A stretch of 64,000 nucleotides of DNA, taken from the NCBI GenBank assembly GCA_947579605.1, contig OX388310.1:2108001-2172000 (forward strand), written 5' to 3'. Below, piece after piece: positions 10,383-21,060 of this stretch. Source of the DNA: Athripsodes cinereus (taxonomy: Eukaryota; Arthropoda; Insecta; Trichoptera; Leptoceridae). The notes below the pieces were generated by a model that saw only the letters and a list, made by a program, of their open reading frames with translations, had not been told where the DNA came from and did not search any database. Both the position numbers and the translations under genes were made by a program. The number at the start of each line of letters is the position of its first letter. The first letter of the stretch is position 1.

Positions 10383-10842
10383 CTGGTTTCCCCACTTGTG
10401 GGATACCTATGCCGTGGTGGTATAATAGTAATAGTAGTAGTAGATAATATTTAATTATAAATTTAATAAAGTGAGCATCTTACGTAAGTATTATAATAGA
10501 TACCTATTTCGTTTCTTTTAATCGTTGGAAGAAGAGAAATGGCGGCATTCAGTTGTCACGTAGTTTAATTTTAAGTACTTACCGTAGTAGTTAGTACATT
10601 AGATTAAACAGGTGGAATGTAATTTTTCCTAGCAGATAAAATTAGTATTATTTTTATTGTTACTAGCATTTTAAACCCTTAAGAAAATTCACCTTTCGAT
10701 TCTGAATATTTTGTTAGACCCAAAGGTCTATTCATAGAAACGTCTTTTTGTGATGTAAAGGTCCAGTTTTCCTTCCATCGTTTTGGGGGTCTTTCTGGTA
10801 GGCGCCGTCTTTGAGGTAGTCCATGTAGGCTTATATTTTTAT

Positions 10843-11010
10843 TATTATTATTATCTTAAAAATGTCACCTTGCACTGAGGCCATAACAACTTTTGGCTAA
10901 AAAGATCTCAGCAGGAAAAAAAACTAAACAAAATCCATAATAAAAAGCAAGGCAGAGAAAAAAAACACAAGAAATATTATCAGAAAAATGCATATGAGAG
11001 AAACGGAGGT
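10843..11010 (+). repeat. Dispersed repeat family C
   Basis: Starts with (TAT)n, then GCACTGAGGCCATAACAACT, GATCTCAGCAGGAAAAAAAA and an A-rich stretch. It parallels 26256-26420 block by block; a weaker reverse match lies at 30245-30430. Probably a LINE 3' UTR. Confidence 0.45.
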
Positions 11011-11469
11011 AAAAAGTCTATACAAAGATAGAAGCTCGACTTTTTCTGTTTTCTCTTCAAAACAACTTAATGTACCATTCTATCTGCCTACTTTGCAAGG
11101 GATACGTGTTAAATGATTAAATATTATAACTATGGAATATAAAAAAAAATTAGGTGTATAGGTATTTACGAGCTGTTTGAAATATGTACGTATAGATTCA
11201 TTAAATTATTAGATATAGTTATGAATGACGGAAGGGTAGGAATGTGTAGGTGGGTATAAGAAGACAGGTAGAGAGATGGAGATAGAATGAGGAGACATCC
11301 TGAAAGACGACGGAAACTGCCAAGATCCGGAGTGCTGGAAATGGATACATACATACAGGTACGGAATTACAATTAGATAAACCTACTTACTCATTATTAT
11401 TTAATTTAGGCACAACTACATAACAAATACGCAACACCAAATACATTCGCTCAATCCGGAATTCATTTT

Positions 11470-11685
11470 GTTCGTTTATTTATCACTATACAGCTCTATC
11501 TCTACATATTTCTTTCGCATCTTACAGTTTCTCATGCACGTACGCCGATTTCTCATACTCAACAGGCGACCGACTTTGAGAATTTGATCCAGGTGATCAA
11601 ACCATGTAGTTAACGGATTTCCGCACTTTCTCACACCCCCTATTTTATATTGATCATGTCCAATCCATCGAAACTTATTTATTTT
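11470..11685 (-). mobile_element. Degenerate RTE-type LINE fragment
   Basis: Plus-strand TTACAGTTTCTCATGCACGT, GAGAATTTGATCCAGGTGAT, CGCACTTTCTCACACCCCC and TGATCATGTCCAATCCATCG match the antisense RTE C-terminus in order. Coding frames are lost. Confidence 0.65.
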
Positions 11686-11689
11686 GTGT

Positions 11690-11852
11690 GTCCTGTAAAA
11701 TGAAGGTGTTCGGAAAACCTCACATACAAAACAATAACATCTGCAATTCAGTGATGAGGGATCCCACCTACCCTAAATATCTTATGTTCTATTGGCACGG
11801 AGAGAATAAACTGCATGATTATTACGTGTAGTTTTTCCGCTGGTCTTAACAA
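11690..11852 (+). repeat. Family A fragment
   Basis: TGTCCTGTAAAATGAAGGTG, AATTCAGTGATGAGGGATCC, TTGGCACGGAGAGAATAAAC and TTTTTCCGCTGGTCTTAA match the family in order. The 3' tail is missing. Confidence 0.55.
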
Positions 11853-11939
11853 ACCTTGTGCACACTGGAAAGCTTGCTGGCCAAAGAACTCTCTTTTGTG
11901 GAACCATCTACTATCCTTATTTTCTTTTTATTATGTTAT

Positions 11940-12440
11940 TCATTCAGACCAATATCTAAAATATTGGAATCCCCTAATATTGATTTAAGCGTGAGGAAGA
12001 ATCTCACTAAAGCCTTTGTGTGGAACATTTTGCTATATGGGTGCGAGACGTGGACCATCAGCAAGAGTGAAAGCGGACGGTTAGCGGCATTTGAAATGTG
12101 GTGCTATAGACGCATGCTGAAGATTCATTGGTCGGAACACGTCGAAAACGAAGAAGTGTTAATCAGGGTTGGCGAAAAAAGGCAACTCCTCAAAAGAATC
12201 TGCCAACAGCGAGCTAACTGGATTAGCCACAACATCAGGCACCCAGGACTGCTCATCGCAATTGCAGAGGGTAGAGCCGAAGGCACAAATGGCAGAGGCC
12301 GACCGAGAGACGCCTATATGGACCAACTGAAGAGGGACATGAGCTGTGGCTCATACATGGAGTTAAAGAGACTGGCTGAGAATAGGGAGGAGTGGAGAAG
12401 AAAGTCCAAACTCGTTGCAGACCAATCCAATGGATTGTAA
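11940..12440 (+). mobile_element. LINE RT C-terminal fragment (BovB/RTE-like family 2)
   Basis: The C-terminal ~160 residues of an open frame starting at 11856 are recognisable: LYGCETWTISKSESGRLAAF, EMWCYRRMLKIHWSEHV, RANWISHNIRHPGLLIAIAE, GTNGRGRPRDAYMDQLKRDM and NREEWRRKS, then a TAA stop. This is the thumb and C-terminal region of a non-LTR retrotransposon. The residues before about 11940 do not fit, so the start at 11856 is artificial. A (TA)n run follows the stop as a likely 3' tail. It is a family distinct from the RTE copies with (TATAG)n tails; a scrap of it recurs at 34.35-34.43 kb. Confidence 0.75.
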
Positions 12441-13865
12441 CTCATTATATATATATATACATCCAGACCATTTTTACGGCTTTATTTTTCATCTTCTCTG
12501 CAACTTACAAATTCTATAAACTTTTATTTTTGTTTCGCAATGCATTTCTTTATATCCATAGAGATTTTTATATTTTGCCGACAAATTTATTTTGAATGCA
12601 CACAAAGTCCTTCTACGCGCTACTTACTTACCTGCCTAATATAGCAAAGGGCTGGCCCAAAGTATGATATAGAGTGGCATTACGTCATTAAATACACGGA
12701 CTTAGTGTATAATACAATAATACTATATTTCTTAATAGTACATGGTTTGTTCCTCATAAATTATTCTTACTTTTACTAAGTACTTAGATACTTCTCCCGT
12801 TTCTGTCTCCCGGCCTCTCTCTCACTGCGGGCGGCTGCCAGCATTCCTGCCCGACTAAACATTCATACTTATGTTACTGTAGGTGGAGTACTAAATATTA
12901 TTATTAGTATTACATGGTGCCTACTTACTTGCATAGTGGGACATTCTAGAACACCATTTACAGTTAGGCTATGAAACTCTTTATGCTTATGAAAAATCAC
13001 GTGATCTCCCCTAGATAATAAGACAAAAAATTAACAGAAAGCCGAGTTGAGGAATCCATAAATTTCTTCTAGATATGAATTCCGGCGATTCCGAGGATCG
13101 TTGATACTAAAGTCTTTTCAGAGACGCTTTCTTCCCCAAGGGACATCCCACCTAAATTGCTTCTTTGAAGAAAACTGAAATAACAAAGAAATCGTTTTAT
13201 TTACCTCAATATGGTTGCAAATTCAAAAAGATACTTTGCATTGAGTGTATAAATGGGAACTTAAATTGTGAATATGTTATATTTAGTGGTGTCAAAAATG
13301 TTTTGGGAAAAAAATTGTTTTTATAAAATAAAGTGTCTTTTGGGCATTCTGAGATTGAAAATCTCAGAGTCACCGATGCCAGTGCAGTGCAGAAACACTT
13401 TCAATCCCAAAAGTAACATCCCTCTCAGATCCACTCTCAACCAAAGAGAACAGGATGATACGACGAAAAACGAGCTCGCTTTAATAGCCCTCCTTACAAA
13501 GGGCCAAATTAATCCTAAGACATTCAACAGATAAAATAGAAACTGCGAGAAGGCAAAAGGAAGATAAAACTTCCCTGCTGAAAATTGTATTTATTACTTA
13601 CATATATGTGGCACTGTATCCATTTGTGGATGATCCTATTATAGACCTTTAAACCATAGAAAGGTTAAATCAATTTAAGGTACCATAGCCGTATTCTCAG
13701 AAAGTCTCCGTAGACATGTTAACATAGCAGACCGCCTTGCGAGGCATTGTAATTACTTGTCTTAACATATAATTATTATTGTTATTAGCAACTGGTACTT
13801 TGAATACCTATGTACTACAACGTAAGCACTTTTAGCACTAAATGTTATTATAACTATGATACCCA
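12441..13865. other. Unassigned DNA between LINE and mariner remnants
   Basis: Contains a (TA)n run at 12445-12462 and a small GC-rich patch near 12812-12862. An 88-codon frame at 13268-13534 has no recognised domain. No host gene is supported. Confidence 0.35.
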
Positions 13866-14670
13866 AGAGGTTTGTTCAATAAGTAAAGTGACTTTTTTAC
13901 TCATAAATTTTTGTAATAGACAGGCCATAAAGAGTTACGTGGTCTTTTCAACAGAGCTGTCAAATATTTGAGGGGCAAACAAATTTACATGCGTGCGTAT
14001 GTTACAACAACTGCGAGTTCGTCGGTAGCCTGGAGATAAAGTCTCGGCCATGTGAACAAGAGGTCCGTGGTTCGATCTCAGGTGCCGGCAAACTCCCCTT
14101 TTACGACAGATTTTTGCTTACTGTGAAAAGCTTATAAGGTTGCATTTATAAACATAAAAAAGCCCAAATATATTTTGATTTTTCTGTGATGTCGTCTCTT
14201 ATAAGTCTAGTTTGTCCACTTCGAAGTAATTCCTCTGAGACATAATGCACATGCTCCAGCATTTTTCCAATCCTCGAAATAATTCTCTTCTAGCGATGCG
14301 GACTTTGTCTCCTCAACCGTTGCAAATTTCAATACTTTTTTAGGTGTTTTCAATTTTGCGAACTGGAAAAATTCGCAAAAAAGGTCCAATGAATATGATG
14401 GCTGAGGCAAAATAAGGTTGATGGTTTTGGCCAAAAAAAAATACGACAGGTAACGAAATGTAAGCAGATGCATTACCGTGAGGTGAGTTCGATAAATGAG
14501 GTTAATTTTCAAATTTCACGGGCTGCGTCCATTCAATTTTCGTTTTTTTTTTGCTATGTTGGTTCACATGTCCCTAAAATCTCTTTATATTATCAGCTAT
14601 ATAAATTGAAGAACAAAAAAATATTTTAAGTAACAATAATAAACCATTACCTATTTATTGAACAACCCTC
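13866..14670 (-). mobile_element. Degenerate mariner transposon
   Basis: Imperfect terminal inverted repeats bound it: left CAAGAGGTTTGTTCAATAAG (about 13873-13892), right (reverse complement) CAAGAGGGTTGTTCAATAAA. A minus-strand frame (14207-14512) preserves a scrambled mariner transposase C-terminus: LILPQPSYSLDL (the SPDL catalytic-D neighbourhood), FAKLKTPKKVLKFATVEE and YFEDWK. The N-terminal half is lost. It is about 0.8 kb including a nested SINE, versus roughly 1.3 kb for an intact mariner. The conserved C-terminal FEDWKK-type ending points to classical DD34D mariners. Confidence 0.7.
14015..14182 (+). repeat. tRNA-derived SINE (family T1) nested in mariner
   Basis: GAGTTCGTCGGTAGCCTGGA (A-box region) and GTCCGTGGTTCGATCTCAGG (B-box GGTTCGATC) are followed by the family's TTACTGTGAAAAGC...CATTTATAA tail. 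It lies within the decayed mariner, so it inserted later. Confidence 0.75.
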
Positions 14671-15296
14671 TTGAATGAAACTTATTTGACAAACTAACAT
14701 TCAGTAGTCTTGTACGTTCCTCCGCTACTCTTATAAGGGCTGAACCACCAAGTGTATTTTTTTATCATAAAAATGACTTTATTCAAAAACAAAGTAGGCG
14801 CTTGTTGCTAATAAAGTTGTAATTTCAAATCCGTTACTTACATGAGACATATACTTGAATTACGAATTTGTCGAGATGTTTGTTAACAGTATGGATAGAG
14901 TCTCGGCTTTGAATCGAAAGATTCTACCTTTTGATGCCAACCTTCTTCACTTTTGCGACGATAAACATACATTGCTTTCTATGAGGACATTTAGGAATGT
15001 ATTTAAGCTCATTACAAATTCAGATACATTGAAAAAAAATTGCTTTTAACAAGACCCTTAAATTTTACAGAAATAAAGAGACCTTTATTCTGAGTCTAGG
15101 AGTATGCTTTCGGATATTTTGAGACATCAACTTGTAATAATTTAGTAAGGGTTTGAAAAATATTGAATCACTGGGTACTTTTTTCCTTTATTTTTTATCA
15201 CTCCCGTATGATTCTCATTTTGAGCGGACGGTATTCTGAGATCTCCAAGAATATGGCATTTTATATTTATTTTTTCACATTCTGAACTTAATTGTT
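14671..15296. other. Unassigned DNA
   Basis: A 64-codon frame at 14855-15049 has no recognised domain. No repeat family was identified. Confidence 0.35.
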
Positions 15297-15656
15297 TTGA
15301 AACTGAATGCCCACCCTTTACTGCAATACTTCTTTTTACAATTATTTATGCCTTACATGTACATATACTTTACAGCTCTTCTCTTCCGTGCAATTAGCAA
15401 ACAAACTTTGTCACTTACTAAGATGCCAGCTATAATAATAACACATTGGGCCAATGTTTCAATATGCCCAACGCTTATCTTGAGCTTGGCCTCAATTTGG
15501 CTAAATTTGCTTTTTATTTTTCACAAAAATATAATATTCGACAGAGTGAGTGACCCTCAGTACCTACAGGGAATAGCTTTTATAACTATATGGGGGGCTT
15601 TGTGGGGGATTTTTGTAATATTTATTGGGTTGACTGTTTGTTCCTTGCTAATATAA
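15297..15656 (+). other. Unidentified hydrophobic open frame (119 codons)
   Basis: The frame has at least three hydrophobic stretches: near residues 10-30, ICPTLILSLASIWLNLLFIF around 56-76, and IAFITIWGALWGIFVIFIGL around 92-112. It starts at an ATG and ends TAA. It could be a decayed exon of a multi-pass membrane protein, for example a chemoreceptor, but I see no diagnostic motif (no TYxxxxxF) and no splice signals I would trust. AT-rich DNA generates such frames by chance, so the call is kept weak. Confidence 0.2.
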
Positions 15657-15661
15657 AATGA

Positions 15662-15935
15662 AATTATTATATCATTATTTCGTGGAGCACTCGATAAAGA
15701 ATCGGTATCTTATTCTTTTCCGTAAGTTTTCAAGTATCCTTACAAGGCAGGTGTTCAAAAAAATTTAAAGATTTTACATCTTTTTCTAAATTCAGCGATG
15801 AGGTTTGGCACGCATCCTGATTCCTGAATAACTTATTTTTTGTTGGCACGGAGAAGACATTTTACATATTTATTACACGCAGCTGTCCTTCTAGCTTCCC
15901 CACTTATGGAGTAAGCCGGTAAAGCATAGGAATAA
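15662..15935 (+). repeat. Family A repeat, near full length
   Basis: TTTCGTGGAGCACTCGATAA, CTTTTCCGTAAGTTTTCAAG, GGCAGGTGTTC, AAATTCAGCGATGAGGTTTG, TTGGCACGGAGAAGACA and a decayed CCCCACTTATGGAG 3' end. Confidence 0.7.
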
Positions 15936-15984
15936 TTTTATCATTACTGTAAAAAAGGATTGATCACTAATGGTAATAACACCT

Positions 15985-16040
15985 AGGGTTCTTAATAACC
16001 AAACCCAGATATATCTTTTTTAAAAAAATAAAAAAAATAT
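15985..16040 (+). repeat. T1 SINE 3' tail fragment
   Basis: TAACCAAACCCAGATATATC followed by T/A runs matches the tail of the complete T1 copies at 19.8 and 26.96 kb. No head is present. Confidence 0.5.
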
Positions 16041-16580
16041 ATAAAAAAGTACCACCACAAAAAGTCTGTCCCTTACATTTTGATGTAAAAATGAATTCAA
16101 ACTAATTAAGCTAGCTCAAAATAAGCGTCACCCTAAGGGCATATTGAAACATTGGGCCACAAAGCCACCCGTTTCAATTACACGACAGTTGGACGGGAGA
16201 TAAGATTTTTGAAATGTTACAGTTTGCGGTTACATTATTTGAATATTACATAGTATACAAGGATACTTCCTGTATATTTCCTTCGTGGTTATTAATTTGT
16301 TTTTAAGTTATTTGTACTCTTCATTTATTGCTGTCCTTACGTAAGAAGCAATTAATTTATTGCTATTATTGTACTTTCAAAATATATTATTTATTAAATC
16401 AATGAACGGCCAGAGCCTTAAACAGCATAAAATAGCCCATAGACACAAGTGTTGCATCTATTCACTGCATGCTAGTATTTGGTATGTCTAAAGTAATTTG
16501 AATGAATAAACGTTAGAGTAAGATAAGATTTTTTTTAACAAAGATTTATCTGGGTTTATGTTAAAAAGCTAAATACAACC
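16041..16580. other. Unassigned AT-rich DNA
   Basis: No gene or recognised repeat was found. Confidence 0.35.
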
Positions 16581-16823
16581 TTATACACATTTCACAGCAA
16601 GCTTAAAGCTTGTATCATAAGTGAAGAGTTTGCCTAAACCTTGGATCGACTGTGCCTGTGTTCTCAAAACACCTGCAAATAGACCTTTTTGTTCAGCAAA
16701 GACATCAACCAATATGCTGGACGAGATTGAGCAAACAAGTCCTGCTTCTATGACAGGGCTTTTGGCGTCGATGGACCCGTCGTCATCTGGAAACGATTCC
16801 CCGAGGACTTTCGTAAAAACCAA
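16581..16823 (-). other. Unidentified open frame in a GC-richer patch
   Basis: An 80-codon minus-strand frame (…LVDVFAEQKGLFAGVLRTQA…) overlaps a 69-codon plus-strand frame at 16621-16830. The patch is less AT-rich than its surroundings, as a fragment of real coding DNA or a retrocopy would be. I cannot name a family or decide which strand is real. Confidence 0.2.
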
Positions 16824-16950
16824 TCAATAACAATGATCAGGAGCAAGTTGAAGATATCGCTTTTCCAACATGGTTTCCTGCGCCCTTGAAATGGATGCTC
16901 CATTAAACGGCGCCGAATAAATCATCCAACATACATTGAACAGCATACCT

Positions 16951-17003
16951 CTTGTGCGTGAGGCCGAGAATCTACCTCCGGGCTACCGACAAAATAAAAG
17001 TGT
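16951..17003 (-). repeat. T1 SINE head fragment
   Basis: On the minus strand TTGTCGGTAGCCCGGAGGTA is followed by GATTCTCGGCCTCACGCACA, the A-box half of T1. The B-box half is absent. Confidence 0.5.
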
Positions 17004-17399
17004 TCTCACAAGTGACAGTTAATGTCGAGGGGTTTCTACTTCTACATGCCGCGTGATAACGAAGAATGTATTTGTTTGACAGTTATTTAGAGATATGAAT
17101 CTTAGAATTTAAATTACAATTGTATGGGATTAGAGAATTTGCAAAGTGATTAGAAACTTCAAAGGGAAATTGAAGACTGCAATAATTTTAACTACCAACT
17201 GATTTTTCTGAAGACTGAAATTATGTGTGCTAATGTACATATGCGCTTAATTACTTTGTAACTAACATACAAACTTGCATAATACGTACAAACATTATGT
17301 GAGATTAATGTACCTACACTACCGTTTTAATAATTGTAAAATAACTGAACAAATATGTATGGAGAAAGCATTAACCAATGTATATTGTATAAACTAGAA
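17004..17399. other. Unassigned AT-rich DNA
   Basis: No gene or repeat was recognised. Confidence 0.35.
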
Positions 17400-17600
17400 G
17401 TTCAAATGAAAAATTGGTAGTGCGGCCAAACGAATTTTGCGACCAAAATAATTTAATATCAATCAACCTTTAACAAGCGTTAGTTCAAAAAATTACATTC
17501 GTATCTTCCTCCAGTCTCTCGTTGTAGATGCATTAATTTATAAAAGTATGTCTGTTGATATAAAATATATTGATGATTCATATATTAAAAACGTAACAAC
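17400..17600 (+). repeat. Dispersed repeat family D
   Basis: AAATTGGTAGTGCGGCCAAA, AATTTTGCGACCAAAATAAT, CAAGCGTTAGTTCAAAAAAT and CTTCCTCCAGTCTCTCGTTG recur in order at 60270-60490. A related piece lies in reverse at 43740-43835. No coding. Confidence 0.5.
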
Positions 17601-18119
17601 AACAACGATCGTCTATCACCGCAGTTTTTTTTTAATATTATGTTCATACAGGATCATTTATATAGCAACTTTTGTATTAAAGGGCTTGTAGGACAGAAAA
17701 AGGACCACGCATTAATGGATTTTTTTATTGTTCTAAATGTAGGTATTTCTTTATAATCTTATGAGTGAAACACTGTTTGTTTAAGATAATTGAAATTGCA
17801 TTAGAATATTTTTTTTAGTGAAACAGTATACTAATATCACTTTTAATTTAGGAACATGGTTTCTGAAAAAAATAGTTCTGCATTGCTAATCTATACCATT
17901 TAGGTCAATGACTGAAGGAGAATAAATAGGAATTTACGTAACTATAGATAAATGTGTAAATATGTATATTTGTATGCTTCTTTAATTAAAACAAGACAAA
18001 TTATTATTATCCTCAGATACTTACATACAATTACTAACCCCAGCAGTCTTATACAAAAAGTAATTATTTTATAAAAGGTGAGTGTATTATGTAGTAATTT
18101 GAAAAAACACAAAGACTGT
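17601..18119. other. Unassigned AT-rich DNA
   Basis: Holds TTTCTTTATAATCTTATGAG (17748), similar to TTTCTTTGTAATCTTATGAG at 32818, so possibly a shared retroelement 3' end. No gene. Confidence 0.3.
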
Positions 18120-18270
18120 AGATAGAATTTTTAGGATCCTGGAGTGAGGACCGTGGGAGCACAAGAGAAGCATTGGGAGAACCCATAAAAGATGGGCTGA
18201 TAACATTGTCCAAGTTATGGGATAGAAGTGGGTTCATGTTGCTCAAGACAGAAAGGAATAAAAAAAAAAT
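18120..18270 (+). mobile_element. Degenerate LINE C-terminal fragment
   Basis: One frame gives RWADNIVQVMG, then a stop and KWVHVAQDRKE, the usual RW.DDI....G..W...AQDR..W ending of insect LINE polyproteins. A poly-A-like run at 18259-18268 follows. Confidence 0.4.
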
Positions 18271-18370
18271 GAATAGGCATGTATGCAGCAGTGGCTCTCC
18301 AAGTATAATTTCTTAGTAGTAGTGATATTGCAACAAAATCTCATTATTAAAATGTCATATTTGACTTATT

Positions 18371-18850
18371 AATTGTGTCGGTGCACACGTAGTAGAATTC
18401 CATAATAATGCAATTTGAAACAAGTGTTCCTTTCTACTATTGTTTGTTAATTCGCAGAGAAATTACTAAATAACTAATTACTTAATAACTTATTACTAAA
18501 TAACTACAAAAGAAATTCATTATAAAGTCATTATCTGACCTATTATAAACAATGTAACTAACTGGTAATTTATGGTATTATATTTAATGTTATCTATGAA
18601 TTAGTTTGTATTATGTTTGAAGGTAATATTGTACCTTTTAATGTAAACAAATATAAAAATATAATGAATTTCTTTATAATGAATTTCTTTTGTAGTAAAC
18701 ACTATATAAACAGATGAATAGTTGTAAACAATTCAGATAGATATCATTATCCTTAGGTCCACAAGGTCATCCTTATAAGTCGAAAGACGTCTCTCTGCGA
18801 ATTAACAAACAATAGTAGAAAGGAACACTTGTTTCAAATTGCATTGTCAT
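18371..18850. mobile_element. Family M MITE with a perfect 54-bp inverted repeat
   Basis: Arm 18407-18460 (starts AATGCAATTTGAAACAAGTG) is the exact reverse complement of 18792-18845. The outer left side carries GTCGGTGCACACGTAGTAGA, and the inner right side AAGTCGAAAGACGTCTCTC, both family M motifs. A second inverted-repeat element sits in the loop. Confidence 0.75.
18504..18695. mobile_element. Nested short inverted-repeat element
   Basis: A 24-bp perfect inverted repeat: 18504-18527 (CTACAAAAGAAATTCATTAT...) pairs with 18672-18695. It lies entirely inside the loop of the larger family M hairpin. The right arm is preceded by a partial duplicate ATAATGAATTTCTTT. Confidence 0.65.
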
Positions 18851-19808
18851 ATTTGACGGGAACGTTGTGATAGTTTCTATTCATAATTATGAATATTTGG
18901 AGTCAATACCTTAATCAATGCCACTTATATTTTTTCTACACGAGACCAATGTTTTGACAGGGAATCTGTATCAACATATTAGGCAAATAGTCGGCAGAGT
19001 ATAAAAAAAATCCAGGACATTGAGCAATATGGTGTTTGTCTTAACGACTCCACTGTCATAATCCACAATCATATACAGTTCACTTCAAGACATCGATAGC
19101 AATAAAAATCCACCCGTCAAAAAATAAGGGTTGATTGATTTGAATATCACCCTATCGAAAGCCTTAAGTTTTGTAATAATGAAAATTCGCTCGGAGCTAG
19201 CAATTGATTCTTAATTTCTCATTTGTATTGCTCGGCGTATAATAATAATAATAGCTAACAAAAGTATTTTTTAGATTGGATTGCCAAGGGAGTTTCCTAT
19301 AGTATTATATCATCAAGACACGATCGTCGCTGGCTTTGTGACTCCCTGTACAAGCGAGAATATCAATTGCGATCATTTTTAGTCAAATGGTATAAATTTA
19401 GAAAACGAAACTGAAGTTTTTTTTAACATTTATTTTTTTTAAACAGCGTACCTACACAAACATAATTTCATTTCATTGGCCAATCTCTTAAAATGATTAT
19501 TGAATGAAAGGTAAATCTGAATCTCATTAACAAATGTTCAAATTAAAAAGAAGTTCATCGCCAGAACCTTTTAAATTAAACACTACAGCAGCACCACAAT
19601 CGTCTTTTGTTTGAATCCCTCTGCAAACTCACCCTACCAAAGAAATATTTAATTCAATTTACGTATTAACTATTTAATTTTTAAATTTTATAGGTACTTT
19701 TACAACTTGGTTTTTCATAAACCCATATTCATCATAAAAACTATCAAGACAGGTATTATGTAAATCGACTGAAGATGTTTGAGAGTTGGTGTTGGTGTGT
19801 CTGTTTTA
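18851..19808. other. Unassigned DNA
   Basis: Almost 1 kb without a recognised gene or repeat. Small AT-rich runs only. Confidence 0.35.
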
Positions 19809-20001
19809 GAGTTCGTCGGTAGCCTGGAGGTAGAGTCTCGGCCTCGTGAACAAGGGGTCCGTGGTTCGATACCAGGTGCCGGCAAACTCCCCTTTCACCT
19901 TTCACGACACAAACTTTTAGTAGCTTACTGTGGTTGTAATGTTGTAAGGTTGAATTTGGGTTTATAACAAAACCCAGATATATATTTTTTTTTAAAAAAA
20001 G
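19809..20001 (+). repeat. tRNA-derived SINE (family T1), complete
   Basis: GAGTTCGTCGGTAGCCTGGA, GTAGAGTCTCGGCCTCGTGA, GGTTCGATACCAGGTGCCGG, CTTACTGTGG...TTGTAAGGTTG, then AAACCCAGATATATATTTTT. The tRNA-like head and A/T tail are both present. Confidence 0.8.
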
Positions 20002-20649
20002 GAAATAAACCCAGTCATATTTATATGTAGGTAATTTGTATTGCTCATTATTCTAAAATTAAATAAAAAGTTCAATAAAAATTTTAAAAAACGAAGGATT
20101 TTTCTGCATACTTGTAAATGTTACTTTGAAAATGTCACTAAGTATACGGATCAATTCACAAGCAACTGAAACATTCAGAAATTCCACATATTCTATTGGA
20201 AAATTAATGAGAAAATGTCTTCAATTCATGTATGCGCAGCAGCGTATTAGACAGATTGTGCAGATTAAATGAAAATAATATAATAATTTAAACTCATTGA
20301 CAACAATGATTGATTGTTTCTGTAGTATCTAACAGTGTTATTATTGAGCCATTCCAAGTCACAGTAGCAGTGTGGTGAGAGCATTGAGCACAGACCATAG
20401 GAACCTGAAGCTTTATAATTCTATTTCGATTCAAATATTCAACACGGAATAATTCCTCCAGGTCGCGTGAGCAGCATTTCAATGGAAACGTATCAGAATA
20501 CCCACCTGACTACCTTTTACCAATACAACAAACATAAACATAAATTCAACAGGTTAACTTGTTTAAAAAAATCTTGTTTATATTATTTCTTGTCGTTCAT
20601 TAACACTGCTCTCAACAGCATATACTAATACTAATCCTATTATAACATA
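20002..20649. other. Unassigned AT-rich DNA
   Basis: No gene or family recognised. A small tandem repeat of ATATACTAATCCTATTATAA type lies near 20620-20670. Confidence 0.35.
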
Positions 20650-20765
20650 TACTAATCCTATTATAACATCACGGCCTACCTCACAAGTGGGGTAGCCATC
20701 AGACCAGCCGCATGCAATCTGTTCTCTCCGTGCCAACGAAAATTTAAGACATTTAGGATATATGA
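20650..20765 (-). repeat. Family A fragment
   Basis: ATCACGGCCTACCTCACAAG, TGGGGTAGCCATCAGACCAG, CTGTTCTCTCCGTGCCAACG and AATTTAAGACATTTAGGATA. The 5' half of the element is missing. Confidence 0.65.
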
Positions 20766-21060
20766 ATGTGGTGCAGGTATGTACAATTTTGTGTTTAATT
20801 TATTTCCTTTTTTTTATTTTTTATTTTTTTTATTTATTTATTCTTTACTGTACATTGATAACAAGCAAATTTACACAAAAATACATTTCAAACAAAGACA
20901 ATCATACAATCAATATACAGAGGGCGAGTTTATCGCAGAGGCGCGATTTCTTCCAACTAACCCAATTTCATAAAACCTTCACATAAAGAAAATTTTTTAA
21001 AGAAAGGAAAGAGGAGGTAAAAAAGGAGAAGAATATGTAGGAAAAGGGACTAGGATACAG
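20766..21060 (-). repeat. LINE-type 3' tail (family E1)
   Basis: TTTATTTATTCTTTACTGTA, CATTGATAACAAGCAAAT, GGGCGAGTTTATCGCAGAGG and CGATTTCTTCCAACTAACCC, then a purine-rich block. It sits immediately beside the family A fragment, as at 6.56 and 49.3-49.5 kb. Confidence 0.5.

Larger units (their letters stand above)
9920..10442 (+). repeat. Family A repeat split by an RTE insertion
   Basis: The left half (CTCAAGTTTTCCAGGGTCCA, TTCATCGCTGAGGCATGA) stops at GCAATAAGATTG. The right half (CTGGTTTCCCCACTTGTGGG, ATGCCGTGGTGG, (TAG)n) resumes after the RTE insert, preceded by a second GCAATAAGATTG. Confidence 0.65.
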
